Shown: in pieces, positions 9,970 through 19,600 of the stretch | Layout: every line of letters begins with the position of its first letter | How positions within the stretch are numbered: position 1 is the stretch's first letter | Origin: Glandiceps talaboti | Lineage: Eukaryota > Hemichordata > Enteropneusta > Spengelidae | Reading direction: 5' to 3' | Assembly (NCBI RefSeq): GCF_964340395.1 | Contig: NC_135564.1 | Span: forward strand, 9,892,391-9,956,390 | DNA length: 64,000 bases | Notes under the pieces: generated by a model | The model's database searches: none | What the model saw: the letters and a program-made list of their open reading frames with translations, nothing else | Told to the model about the DNA's origin: nothing | Made by a program: the position numbers and the translations under genes

Positions 9970-10161
9970 CGAACCATTAGTATACTCTGCGAAGAAAGGC
10001 GGCACTCGATACCACGTGATCTTCAATACCCAATTGGCTTGGAAATCACTGAATTTGGTGTCAGGGGCGTCTTGATTTGGATACTGGGTTTGTATACGTT
10101 TGTTCACACCTTGGACAATAGATTCTCCTTCGGTTGATAGGGGTTCGGTTGTATCATACAC
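9970..10161 (-). CDS. NIDO domain exon c
   Basis: This 192-bp, phase 0-0 exon encodes VYDTTEPLSTEGE through NWVLKITWYRVPPFF to EYTNGS. The W-KITW-V-P segment is the characteristic central NIDO strand. The upstream intron carries a TGAT tetranucleotide run. Confidence 0.9.
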
Positions 10162-10213
10162 CTGTGTTAAGTAATTCGACAGTTTCAGTTACTATCATGA
10201 TATCAGATACATT

Positions 10214-10269
<56 letters not shown>

Positions 10270-10270
10270 C
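10214..10270. repeat. (TGAT)n microsatellite
   Basis: About fourteen perfect ATTG units in the intron between NIDO exons b and c. Same motif and orientation as the run at 1,360. Confidence 0.97.
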
Positions 10271-10309
10271 AACTCTAGATATAGATGTAATTGTAAGATT
10301 ACTTCTAAC

Positions 10310-10477
10310 CTGATAATACACCCGTCCATAGTCAGCTAAACCCAAGTCAACATCATCCCAGAATACAGCAATCATGGGTGTGTCCTGGTTTGTGTCAAAA
10401 CCACCGGGAAAAGGATATGGGTATGGGTATTTGTCACCATTTTCCTTCGTGAACACTATCAGGCCGTTGTCTGTAAA
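10310..10477 (-). CDS. NIDO domain exon b
   Basis: This 168-bp, phase 0-0 exon encodes FTDNGLIVF, then MIAVFWDDVDL, then YGRVYYQ. NGLI-F and IA-FW-DVD are core NIDO motifs. The acceptor at 10,478 is chosen over a second AG seven bases into the exon (after TTTACAG) because only it keeps phase 0 and joins SLY to FTDNG. Confidence 0.9.
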
Positions 10478-10546
10478 CTGTTGGTAAAAAAACCAGTTCA
10501 TATATTGCGAGACAATATATATATATACACATGTACGCGCACGCTA

Positions 10547-10596
10547 ATACATACATACATACATACATACATACATACATACATACATACATACAT
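10547..10596. repeat. (ATAC)n microsatellite
   Basis: Twelve tandem ATAC units in the intron between NIDO exons a and b, preceded by a short TA run. Confidence 0.97.
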
Positions 10597-10667
10597 CTTT
10601 GTACATTGGCCCAGTGAAAGTGAAACTCACCGATATGCCTTTTATCTGCCACTTAAAATATACTTAC

Positions 10668-10825
10668 GTATAAACTATAGTAGAACTCGTCATAGAAAGG
10701 AAAGCCTCTTGGTGGCGAAAACGTTGGTGAAACGAGATCCAACATCCCAAGGGATCGTCTCTCTTCCTTCGTATCTCGAAGGTCTACGTCACCTATCTCT
10801 TGTCCGAATGGAAACATGATGATTT
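10668..10825 (-). CDS. NIDO domain exon a
   Basis: This 158-bp exon (phase 1 to 0) encodes MFPFGQEIGDVDL through PPRGFPFYDEF to YYSLY. FPFG...GD and the F-P-F-Y segment fit the start of nidogen-like NIDO domains, an extracellular module found in nidogen, alpha-tectorin and MUC4. The donor is GTAAGT. Confidence 0.9.
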
Positions 10826-11118
10826 CTGTGATAAAATTAGGAAGGATTGTGCTTAGGTTAGGATAAGGCAAACATGTTACGATTAATATTACTCTTAAAA
10901 CATTCCATAGTCCACCCTTCCCAAAAGCTTCGAATGTGACAACGTGGCAGGAGAATGTGCGCATTTTCTTGTTGTTGAAATTGTGTAAAGATACGTGAAA
11001 TAGCTAACTTTGTTAGAAAGTGGGTTGTTACTCACTGTCAACACATACTTCGAATTTTAAACAAACGACTATCATGATGGACAAAAGTTTACTCTGAATA
11101 TGATGGATCTGTATTTAC

Positions 11119-11241
11119 CTCTGCATATGTAACCATCTCCTCTGTAGCCATCAATGCATGAACAGTTATATGCTCCAATTGTATTTGTACAGTTAGCATT
11201 TATATCGCAGTTCGATGTGCCTCGTTCACACTCATCAATAT
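11119..11241 (-). CDS. cbEGF-like exon 10, immediately before NIDO
   Basis: This 123-bp, phase 1-1 exon encodes DIDECERGTSNC, DINANCTNTIGAYNC and SCIDGYRGDGYIC. Its acceptor is ACAG, preceded directly by an almost pure CT tract that is the minus-strand face of a GA microsatellite. The next exon begins the NIDO domain. Confidence 0.92.
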
Positions 11242-11245
11242 CTGT

Positions 11246-11258
11246 AGAGAGAGAGAGA

Positions 11259-11344
<86 letters not shown>
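11246..11344. repeat. (GA)n microsatellite serving as a polypyrimidine tract
   Basis: Nearly pure GA for 99 bp with a single GGG interruption. It starts five bases from the acceptor of the cbEGF exon 11,119-11,241, so on the transcribed strand it is an uninterrupted CT tract ending TACAG. Confidence 0.95.
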
Positions 11345-11348
<4 letters not shown>

Positions 11349-11550
11349 CGTATAATTAAAATTGTATTCCAATTACGCTTTACATTGAATGGTCCATTCT
11401 AAAGTTTAAGTAACACCTTCTAATGAAGTACACACATACAAGTAGGTATAGTAGGTGTAATAATTATTTTGTCATACCCAAATCTGATCTAGTTCATTGT
11501 GTAAATGAAATATCTGTGATAGTTTCCGTTAATAATGTCATGAAACTTAC

Positions 11551-11664
11551 CTTGGTCACAAACATCGCCTTCCCATCCTTCACTGCATGCGCATAAATAG
11601 CTGTTTACACCGTCGTAACAGATACCTCCATTGTTGCATGGGTTTGAGGAACATTCATTGATTT
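11551..11664 (-). CDS. EGF-like exon 9
   Basis: This 114-bp, phase 1-1 exon encodes [27 protein letters not shown] and [11 protein letters not shown]. The PC-NNGG-C and YLCAC-x-x-GW-x-G pattern is typical of Notch-type EGF modules. Confidence 0.92.
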
Positions 11665-11874
11665 CTATAAACGCACAAATCAAACAGGTATCATTAACTG
11701 CCACCAAATTATCTCCTAATGCGCTTACAGAGATCACACACATGCGAAAGTATATAATTGCCATGAATATTAAAGATCAAGCCTATGGGAGTGTAAATTT
11801 CACGATTTAATATTAATTAGTGTTATTTGTATATCTATATATACAGAATGATGTATACAACTGATTTTGTTTAC

Positions 11875-12015
11875 CTGAACATGCTAATCCATCGCTATCT
11901 AGTACAAAGCCGTCATTGCAGTCACAGAAGTATCCCTTGTTGTCTACAGTGGTGTTCACATTGGTACAATTGTGCTCGCAGTCATTTAGAGAGTCGCTCA
12001 GACATTCATTAATAT
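11875..12015 (-). CDS. cbEGF-like exon 8 with extended loop
   Basis: This 141-bp, phase 1-1 exon encodes DINECLSDSLNDCEHNC, then TNVNTTVDNKGYFCDC, then NDGFVLDSDGLACS. The loop between Cys3 and Cys4 is longer than in its neighbours and carries an NTT sequon. Confidence 0.9.
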
Positions 12016-12721
12016 CTGCATATGGAAAGAATATTGTTTAAGTTTGTACACAATGCAGTGCATACATTTTGATTTACTACAGTTTTAAAAGATAGGTTGG
12101 CATTACATTTTCTGTACATTCATGAACTTTGCATACAAGTGATATTACAATTAAAACAACAAAATTAATGATTATTTCAGTGTATAAAATCAAAACTCAA
12201 AACAGAAAGACAGATGTCGTCCAAGTGATTTTAAATAAGGTTTAAGGGTGGTCAAATATCAATTAGACAGCACTATGTTTTTTTAATCTTACACAAGTAT
12301 TTTTTGTTTGTTACAAATTACATGAACCAATATAGACACTGATAGCGCACAAGCATATAAATTAATAACATTATCTCACTGTGAACACAAACTAACATCA
12401 CTTTTGGATGAAACAAGGAAGATTCAAACACACAGACTCTTTCTTTGTGTTCACAGTACTAGTGAGATCAAATGTAACATTTCATGTCCATTCGCACTAT
12501 CAGTGCCTGTATTTAAATTCATGGAAACAAAAAAAAACGTTGTGTAAGATGTACACGCCTCGCTTAAATATAACTGAAACTACAATCTTTCTGGGTTGGT
12601 AGTATAGTTGTTCACTTTTAAATTGTTGATGTAATGACCCTCTTTTCCAAAAGGATTCAAAACTTTAAGAAGAATATCGGAAGTACACCTTTCAAGAAAG
12701 GCAAAGGAGATTAAAAATTAC
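12016..12721 (-). other. Intron with foldback element
   Basis: 706 bp between EGF exons 7 and 8. About 270 bp of it is the imperfect inverted repeat at 12,285. Confidence 0.85.
12285..12552. repeat. Imperfect foldback (inverted repeat) element
   Basis: Left-arm segments (atcttacacaa, cactgatagcgc, atctcac, gtgaacacaaa) recur as reverse complements in the right arm in mirrored order (tttgtgttcac, gtgagat, gcactatcagtg, ttgtgtaagat). The arms are about 110 bp with a 40-50 bp loop. It is likely an old MITE, decayed by substitutions and small indels, in an intron with no coding content. Confidence 0.7.
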
Positions 12722-12832
12722 CTTGGTCACAAGTTACTCCATTCCAGCCATAATAACACTCGCATTTGAACATATTGATAAAATCACTGCAGACACCGTT
12801 GATGCATGGGTCGCTGCCACATTCATCAAAAT
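12722..12832 (-). CDS. EGF-like exon 7 (short form)
   Basis: This 111-bp, phase 1-1 exon encodes DFDECGSDPCINGVC, SDFINMFKCEC and YYGWNGVTCDQ. It is the third member of the 111-bp trio. Confidence 0.9.
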
Positions 12833-12954
12833 CTGAGATATTGAAAATCAAACAATGATGAAATGTTTCACCTAACGTCTTTGATTCACAAAACTGTGTA
12901 ATGTTCCAAGCTGTTTAACCTATGTTTGACAACTTGTAACGGAAAGTCAAGTGT

Positions 12955-13263
12955 AAGTAAAATATAGTAAAGTGGTTGAAGCAAAGTAACGTAAAGTAAA
13001 GTAAAGTAAAATAAAGTAGCAAAAACGACGAAAATTAAAAGGAGGATAAAGTGGATTTTAAGTAAAGTGAGATGAGAGGTGATGTGATGATGTGATGTGA
13101 TGTGAGGAGGTGGGGTGGAGTTAAGGTTGAGTGGAGTGGAGTGGCGTAGAGTAGCGTTGAGTAGAGTAGAGTAGAGTAGAGTAGAGTGAAGTAGATGTAA
13201 CGTAAATCCATGTCAAGTATCGGGCAAAGCAATGCAATGTAATACAATGCAATGCAATGCAAA
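12955..13263. repeat. Chain of degenerate pentanucleotide repeats
   Basis: Consecutive stretches are dominated by GTAAA, GTGAT, GTGGA/GTAGA and CAATG pentamers, ending only eight bases from the exon at 13,272. The gradual change of motif suggests one five-base repeat that drifted along its length. Confidence 0.85.
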
Positions 13264-13271
13264 GTACTTAC

Positions 13272-13382
13272 CTATTTCACAATTTACACCGGTATACCCA
13301 GCATAACAACTGCAGTTATAGGCATCGATTTGGTCATTGCAGGTACCGAAAACACATGGTTGAATGTCACATTCATTTATTT
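13272..13382 (-). CDS. EGF-like exon 6 (short form)
   Basis: This 111-bp, phase 1-1 exon encodes EINECDIQPCVFGTC, NDQIDAYNCSC and YAGYTGVNCEI. It is closest to exon 5 (shared YAGYTG). A pentanucleotide repeat tract begins directly beyond its donor. Confidence 0.9.
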
Positions 13383-13537
13383 CTGAAACATACAAGCAAG
13401 GATACAAAAAACATCCATGAATGTATGATAATGACTATAAAATTACAAAAGAATACCTATAAAGAAACACCGAGCGTAAAACGTGATCAAGTGCAAATTT
13501 CAACTGTGTTAATATGATTTCATTTTTATACACCCAC

Positions 13538-13648
13538 CTGTTTCACACCTGTCACCAGTATAACCAGCATAACAACTGCAAACATATCCATCAACAATAT
13601 CCTCACAGTCGCCATGGATGCATGGACTGCTGTCACATTCATTTAGAA
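13538..13648 (-). CDS. EGF-like exon 5 (short form)
   Basis: This 111-bp, phase 1-1 exon encodes [26 protein letters not shown] and [11 protein letters not shown]. It belongs to a trio of 111-bp EGF exons (with 13,272-13,382 and 12,722-12,832) of equal length that share C-x-P/D-P-C and Y-x-G-Y/W, so they probably arose by local exon duplication. Confidence 0.9.
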
Positions 13649-14022
13649 CTGTTCAACAGAAAAAGTCGAGATTAACTATGTTGATAAATCAATATGACGT
13701 CGTTTTAAGCTGGTATATATGACTGTATCCCTTTGATTACATAGTCGTGAAAACGCACTTTTGGACATATTCGTTAACTCTATGGTGTATGGATAGCTTA
13801 CAGAGTGGAGACATTGTGTTACCGAAGGATTTCGTAAACCTCGGAAGTAGCCGTACAACTCCTACACAGCATATATCTGTTGATCACCTTATGCAAAATT
13901 GTGAGATTTTTGGCCTTTTGTTTTCGCAGATAAAAAAGGTATACTAGGATTGGGTATTCACAAGTCATTTATTATTTGAATTCATCGCGCTTTTGTAGGA
14001 CACTGGCCGTTCTGCTACTTAC
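13649..14022 (-). other. Intron
   Basis: 374 bp between EGF exons 4 and 5, nothing recognised. Confidence 0.85.
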
Positions 14023-14145
14023 CTATACATGTTGCTTGGTTCGTACTGTTCAATACATAGCCCGGGTTGCATTGACACTGATAGCTACCTGGTAAATTCT
14101 GACAAAGCTGGTCACAGGTACTACTCTCTGTGCATTCATTGATAT
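14023..14145 (-). CDS. cbEGF-like exon 4
   Basis: This 123-bp, phase 1-1 exon encodes [15 protein letters not shown], then [11 protein letters not shown], then [15 protein letters not shown]. It is a textbook calcium-binding EGF module and contains a sequon NST. The intron on its 5' side carries a long compound microsatellite. Confidence 0.9.
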
Positions 14146-14218
14146 CTGGTGAGTAATAATAATAAATTAATACAAACGAATTATAGTTGCATATAGGCAC
14201 ACGGACAGATGGATAGAT

Positions 14219-14496
<278 letters not shown>

Positions 14497-14602
14497 ATAG
14501 TTTTATCGACAGAATATTGGATACCGACTCAAACTTTAATACACATTCTGATGCATATTTGTAATCGAAATGATTCGCAGATCTTGCAGTCGATACACTT
14601 AC

Positions 14603-14722
14603 CAACGCATAAAGTATCTCGAATAGGATGCAGCTCGAATCCGTCGTCACAATAGCAGGCTTGTTGACCATCGTTGACGTAACAAGTACCCTTGAAACAT
14701 TGCTTGGTGCATGGAACCTTGG
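14603..14722 (-). CDS. EGF-like exon 3
   Basis: This 120-bp, phase 1-1 exon encodes AKVPCTKQC, then FKGTCYVNDGQQACYC, then DDGFELHPIRDTLCV. The six-Cys EGF spacing is present, but the calcium-binding DIDEC start is replaced by AKVPC. It lies between two cbEGF exons. Confidence 0.86.
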
Positions 14723-15079
14723 CTGTGTGTAAAGAGAGAACAGGAAACAGTTACCAAAGGGAATTTAAGGACTGGTGGTGTACTAGATTTTAACACGGTA
14801 AACAAAAATAATCAAATTCATTGGTTCAATAACCTCAGACTCCCATGGAAGCTTGGGTTCAGTGCCAAGTATTGCTGATACATTTACGTTAGAGTAGTTT
14901 CCAAGTTCATCTCTAGATGACGTTTGCTAGCTAAACATGGTTTATGTAATGAGGCCATCGTCCATTTGTCGCCATCACCCACTCCTGCTACAACAACTTT
15001 CCTATATCTTTTTTGAGAGAAGGATGTGGCTGGATAGGACAGAAATTAACTAAAGTGACATTTAAGGAGTTTTACAAAC
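14723..15079 (-). other. Intron
   Basis: 357 bp between EGF exons 2 and 3, nothing recognised. Confidence 0.85.
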
Positions 15080-15202
15080 CGATACACGTTTTCCCATCTC
15101 CATTGAGGAGGAAATTGTCTCTACAGGAACATGTATAACCGCCGTAGGTGTTCTCACATATGTGGGTACATCCATGGTAAGTGGAATTACATTCGTCTAC
15201 GT
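15080..15202 (-). CDS. cbEGF-like exon 2
   Basis: This 123-bp, phase 1-1 exon starts DVDECNSTYHGC, the calcium-binding EGF signature, and continues HICENTYGGYTCSC before ending DGKTCI. The ICEN-x-YGGY segment matches the usual Asn/Tyr hydroxylation-type region between Cys3 and Cys4 in spacing. The 5' splice site is a GTTTGT donor, weaker than its neighbours. Confidence 0.88.
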
Positions 15203-16296
15203 CTATAATTAAACAAGGCGGAGAAGTGAAGACCTGTTATACAATAAATACAGTGCCCTAGCCACGATTTACGTTTGTTAATGAAAAGAAATATGGGAAG
15301 GGCGCAATTAGGTGATTCTCGAATCTGATCTACAGCTGTAATTAAGTATTTTGCAGTTGGACGGGTGCATGTTTGTGGGGCTGGTACGTTGCTGCTTAGT
15401 GTTGTTGGTGTTGTTGTTGTTTAGTCTAGATTCTATACCTGTGACAGCTCTCTGCGATCACTATCCTCTCCACTATCTCCCTGGAGATGATCATAGTGAT
15501 CGTTACACACGACGTATAGGAAACTAGACTTAGTGCTTACTAGAGTATACAACAAAAAAGTCGTATACACAAGTATACAAAATTGAATGAGTAAATAAGT
15601 AGCTTTAGTTGTTTCCTATCTCAATTGTAGATTGTGTGTTTCCTACGAGTGGAGGCCTCATCTAGAAAGTTGAGTAAAGATTAACGTCGAGATTGCTATT
15701 TTGTTTATTAATAATTTCCTATGGTCCACGTTATATACTACATACAACAAAAATTGTATTTGTATGGTTTGATACGGTTTACATTATCGCCGCTGTCATT
15801 CATTAATGACTTGGCCAGATTGGAATATCCACTGTGTCCCAGTCAGTCCAGGTGTTTAAATAAGGACCTGCTAGGACATAAATGTTGTCATGTCAAGGAT
15901 TTAATTCTGGACACAGGCAATACTAATTGTATTCCTCTAAAGCTTCTCAAGAATTGTTAAGTATTGTTCCGTTATAGGTCTGTGGCAAAGAGGTAATAAG
16001 TTGACTATGCTTCCAGCAAAATATCAATGAGCATTATATACATTAGTCATTATTTTTCCTAATATTACAGTTTTGTTCGAGAAAACACACTTTGACCATG
16101 GCATCGTCTGATTCAAATTGGTAGTTTACATAGCTCTAATATTGCTGGTAAATATTAGAAAATCTCGGCGACACGCACTAAGAGATCATTTATTATTGCT
16201 CTGCCAAAGTGCACAATTCTCTACATTTCTTGTTTTTCATCATTCCATAATAAATAAATTACGCATTGAAATCATAAAGATTGATGAAGCACCTAC
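15203..16296 (-). other. Longest intron in the window
   Basis: 1,094 bp between EGF exons 1 and 2. It holds a short GTT-rich run near 15,400 and the hairpin at 15,423; no exon with fitting splice sites was found. Confidence 0.8.
15423..15531. repeat. Small imperfect inverted repeat
   Basis: Outer pairs agtctag / ctagact and tatacc-like / tatagg, and inner pair cgatcactat (from 15,455) / atagtgatcg (15,493-15,502), form a hairpin of about 108 bp. It could be a foldback element or a chance hairpin; it lies mid-intron. Confidence 0.5.
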
Positions 16297-16401
16297 CCTC
16301 GTAACATGTTTCGCCTTGGAAATTATCGGGACAAACGCAAACAGGGCCATTTCCACAGTTTACACAGTCACCACCATTTCCACACGCTTCTGTACAGTTA
16401 T
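16297..16401 (-). CDS. EGF-like exon 1 of the pre-NIDO block
   Basis: This 105-bp exon is phase 1-1 and encodes a short EGF-like module beginning DNCTEACGNGGDC and ending CVCPDNFQGETCYE. Six cysteines can be assigned within a compact loop pattern. It lacks the D-x-D/N-E-C calcium-binding start seen in later modules. It is the first folded module after the mucin repeats. Donor CGAGG/GTAGGT and acceptor TGTGTAG fix the ends. Confidence 0.85.
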
Positions 16402-16611
16402 CTACACAAAACATAGTAAACGATAACCCTTTAGAAATCCTCCTTCATCATGAAAAGAACGGCCAAATTAATGTTATTGTTTTCCAGGAGACCCACATCG
16501 ACGTAACAAGTAGACGAGCAATAGACCTTTGGAAAGTCTCAAATTTCGTAAAATATCTGAATAAAATCGGACTCTATATACTGCAAAATAAACAAAAGTA
16601 AAAAAGCTTAC

Positions 16612-19600
16612 CTAATTTGCATTTTGCCGTCGTCATTTGCATTGTTGTTGTTGGTATGAAAGGCACCTCAGTTGTAACTTTGTCCGTTAAACCGCTTGTA
16701 GAAATATCCATAGATGTCATTACATCTGTTAATTCAGAAGCAATTGTTATTTCACTTGTCTGTGTTATTATTCCAAGAAACGTTGTTCTATCCCTTGTGA
16801 TCAACTCAGAAGTTACTTCCGTACTTGTTTGACTTGTAGATATATCTGTTGTTGTCACTCTCTCAGTTGTTGCTGATGTAGTGATTATTTCGTCAATTTG
16901 TGTGACTGTACCAACTGTGCTTTTGAAAGGTTCCTCTGTCGTTACTTTGGTTGTGATATCACTTGTAGATAATAATGTAGGTGTTACTGTATTTGTAACT
17001 GATGTGGTGACCTTTTCATCGGTTTGAATGGTTGTGCCAGCTGTAGTTTGGATTGATTCCACTGTTGTGACTTGGTCTGTTCTTGTGACATCAAGTGTAG
17101 ATGGATATGTAGCTGTAAGGGTATTTGTCGCTGATGTTGTTTCAACTGCATCAGTCTGTGCGTTGGTGCCAAGTGTGGTATCAACTTGTTCTTCTGTTGT
17201 GACACGAGTTGTTATCTCACTTGAGGTAAAGTCAGTAGGTGTGACAGTATCAGTTGACGATGTTGTTCTTACTGCATCAGTCTGAGTTACTGTACCAAGT
17301 GTTGTATCCAAGGATTTTTCCGTGGTTACTCTGGCACTTGTTTGACTTGTAGATATATCTGTTTCTGTCACTCTCTCAGTTGTTGCTGATGTAGTGATTA
17401 TTTCGTCAGTTTGTGTGACTGTACCAATTGTACTTCTGAAAGGTTCCTCTGTCGTTACTTTAGTTGTGATATCACTTGTAGATAACTCTGTAGGTGTTAC
17501 TGTATTTGTAACTGATGTGGTGACCTTTCCATCGGTTTGAATGGTTGTGCCAGCTGTAGTTTTGATTGATTCCACTGCTGTGACTTGGTCTGTGCTTGTG
17601 ACATCAAGTGTAGATGGATATGTAGCTGTAAGGGTATTTGTCGCTGATGTTGTTACAACTGCATCAGTCTGTGTGCCGGTGCCAAGTGTGGTATCAACCT
17701 GTTCTTCTGTTGTGACACGAGTTGTTATCTCACTTGAGGTAAAGTCAGTAGGTGTGACAGTATCAGTTGACGATGTTGTTCTTACTGCATCAGTCTGAGT
17801 TACTGTACCAAGTGTTGTATCCAAGGATATTTCCGTGGTCACTCTGGCACTTGTTTGACTTGTAGATATATCTGTTGCTGTCACTCTCTCAGTTGTTGCT
17901 GATGTAGTGATTATTTCGTCAGTTTGTGTGACTGTACCAATTGTACTTTTCAAAGGTTCCTCTGTCGTTACTTTGGTTGTGATATCACTTGTAGATAACT
18001 CTGTAGGTGTTACTCTATTTGTAACTGATGTGGTGACCTTTTCATCGGTTTGAATGGTTGTGCCAGCTGTAGTTTGGATTGATTCCACTGTTGTGACTTG
18101 GTCTGTGCTTGTGGCATCAAGTGTAGATGGATATGTAGCTGTAAGGGTATTTGTCGCTGATGTTGTTACAACTGCATCAGTCTGTGTGCCAGTGCCAAGT
18201 GTGGTATCAACTTGTTCTTCTATTGTGACACGAGTTGTTATCTCACCTGAGGTAAAGTCAGTAGGTGTGACAGTATCAGTTGACGATGTTGTTCTTACTG
18301 CATCAGTCTGTGTTACTGTACCAAGTGTTGTATCCAAGGATTTTTCCGTGGTTACTCTGGCACTTGTTTGACTTGTAGATATATCTGTTGCTGTCACTCT
18401 CTCAGTTGTTGCTGATGTAGTGATTATTTCGTCAGTTTGTGTGACTGTACCAATTGTACTTCTGAAAGGTTCCTCTGTCGTTACTTTAGTTGTGATATCA
18501 CTTGTAGATAACTCTGTAGGTGTTACTGTATTTGTAACTGATGTGGTGACCTTTTCATCGGTTTGAATGATTGTGCCAGCTGTAGTTTGGATTGATTCCA
18601 CTGTTGTGACTTGGTCTGTGCTTGTGACATCAAGTGTAGATGGATATGTAGCTGTAAGGGCATTTGTCGCTGATGTTGTTACAACTGCATCAGTCTGTGT
18701 GCCAGTGCCAAGTGTGGTATCAACTTGTTCTTCTGTTGTGACACGAGTTGTTATCTCACCTGAGGTAAAGTCAGTAGGTGTGACAGTATCAGTTGACGAT
18801 GTTGTTCTTACTGCATCAGTCTGTGTTACTGTACCAAGTGTTGTATCCAAGGATTTTTCCGTGGTTACTCTGGCACTTGTTTGACTTGTAGATATATCTG
18901 TTGCTGTCACTCTCTCAGTTGTTGCTGATGTAGTGATTATTTCGTCAGTTTGTGTGACTGTACCAATTGTACTTCTGAAAGGTTCCTCTGTCGTTACTTT
19001 AGTTGTGATATCACTTGTAGATAACTCTGTAGGTGTTACTGTATTTGTAACTGATGTGGTGACCTTTCCATCGGTTTGAATGATTGTGCCAGCTGTAGTT
19101 TGGATTGATTCCACTGTTGTGACTTGGTCTGTGCTTGTGACATCAAGTGTAGATGGATATGTAGCTGTAAGGGTATTTGTCGCTGATGTTGTTACAACTG
19201 CAACAGTCTGTGTGCTGGTGCCAAGTGTGGTATCAACTTGTTCTTCTGTTGTGACACGAGTTGTTATCTCACTTGAGGTAAAGTCAGTAGGTGTGACAGT
19301 ATCAGTTGACGATGTTGTTCTTACTGCATCAGTCTGAGTTACTGTACCAAGTGTTGTATCCAAGGATATTTCCGTGGTCACTCTGGCACTTGTTTGACTT
19401 GTAGATATATCTGTTGCTGTCACTCTCTCAGTTGTTGCTGATGTAGTGATTATTTCGTCAGTTTGTGTGACTGTACCAATTGTACTTTTCAAAGGTTCCT
19501 CTGTCGTTACTTTGGTTGTGATATCACTTGTAGATAACTCTGTAGGTGTTACTCTATTTGTAACTGATGTGGTGACCTTTTCATCGGTTTGAATGGTTGT

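Noticed and set aside
10471-10477. Alternative acceptor seven bases inside NIDO exon b
   Set aside because: Using it would start the exon in phase 1 while the upstream exon ends in phase 0, breaking the frame.
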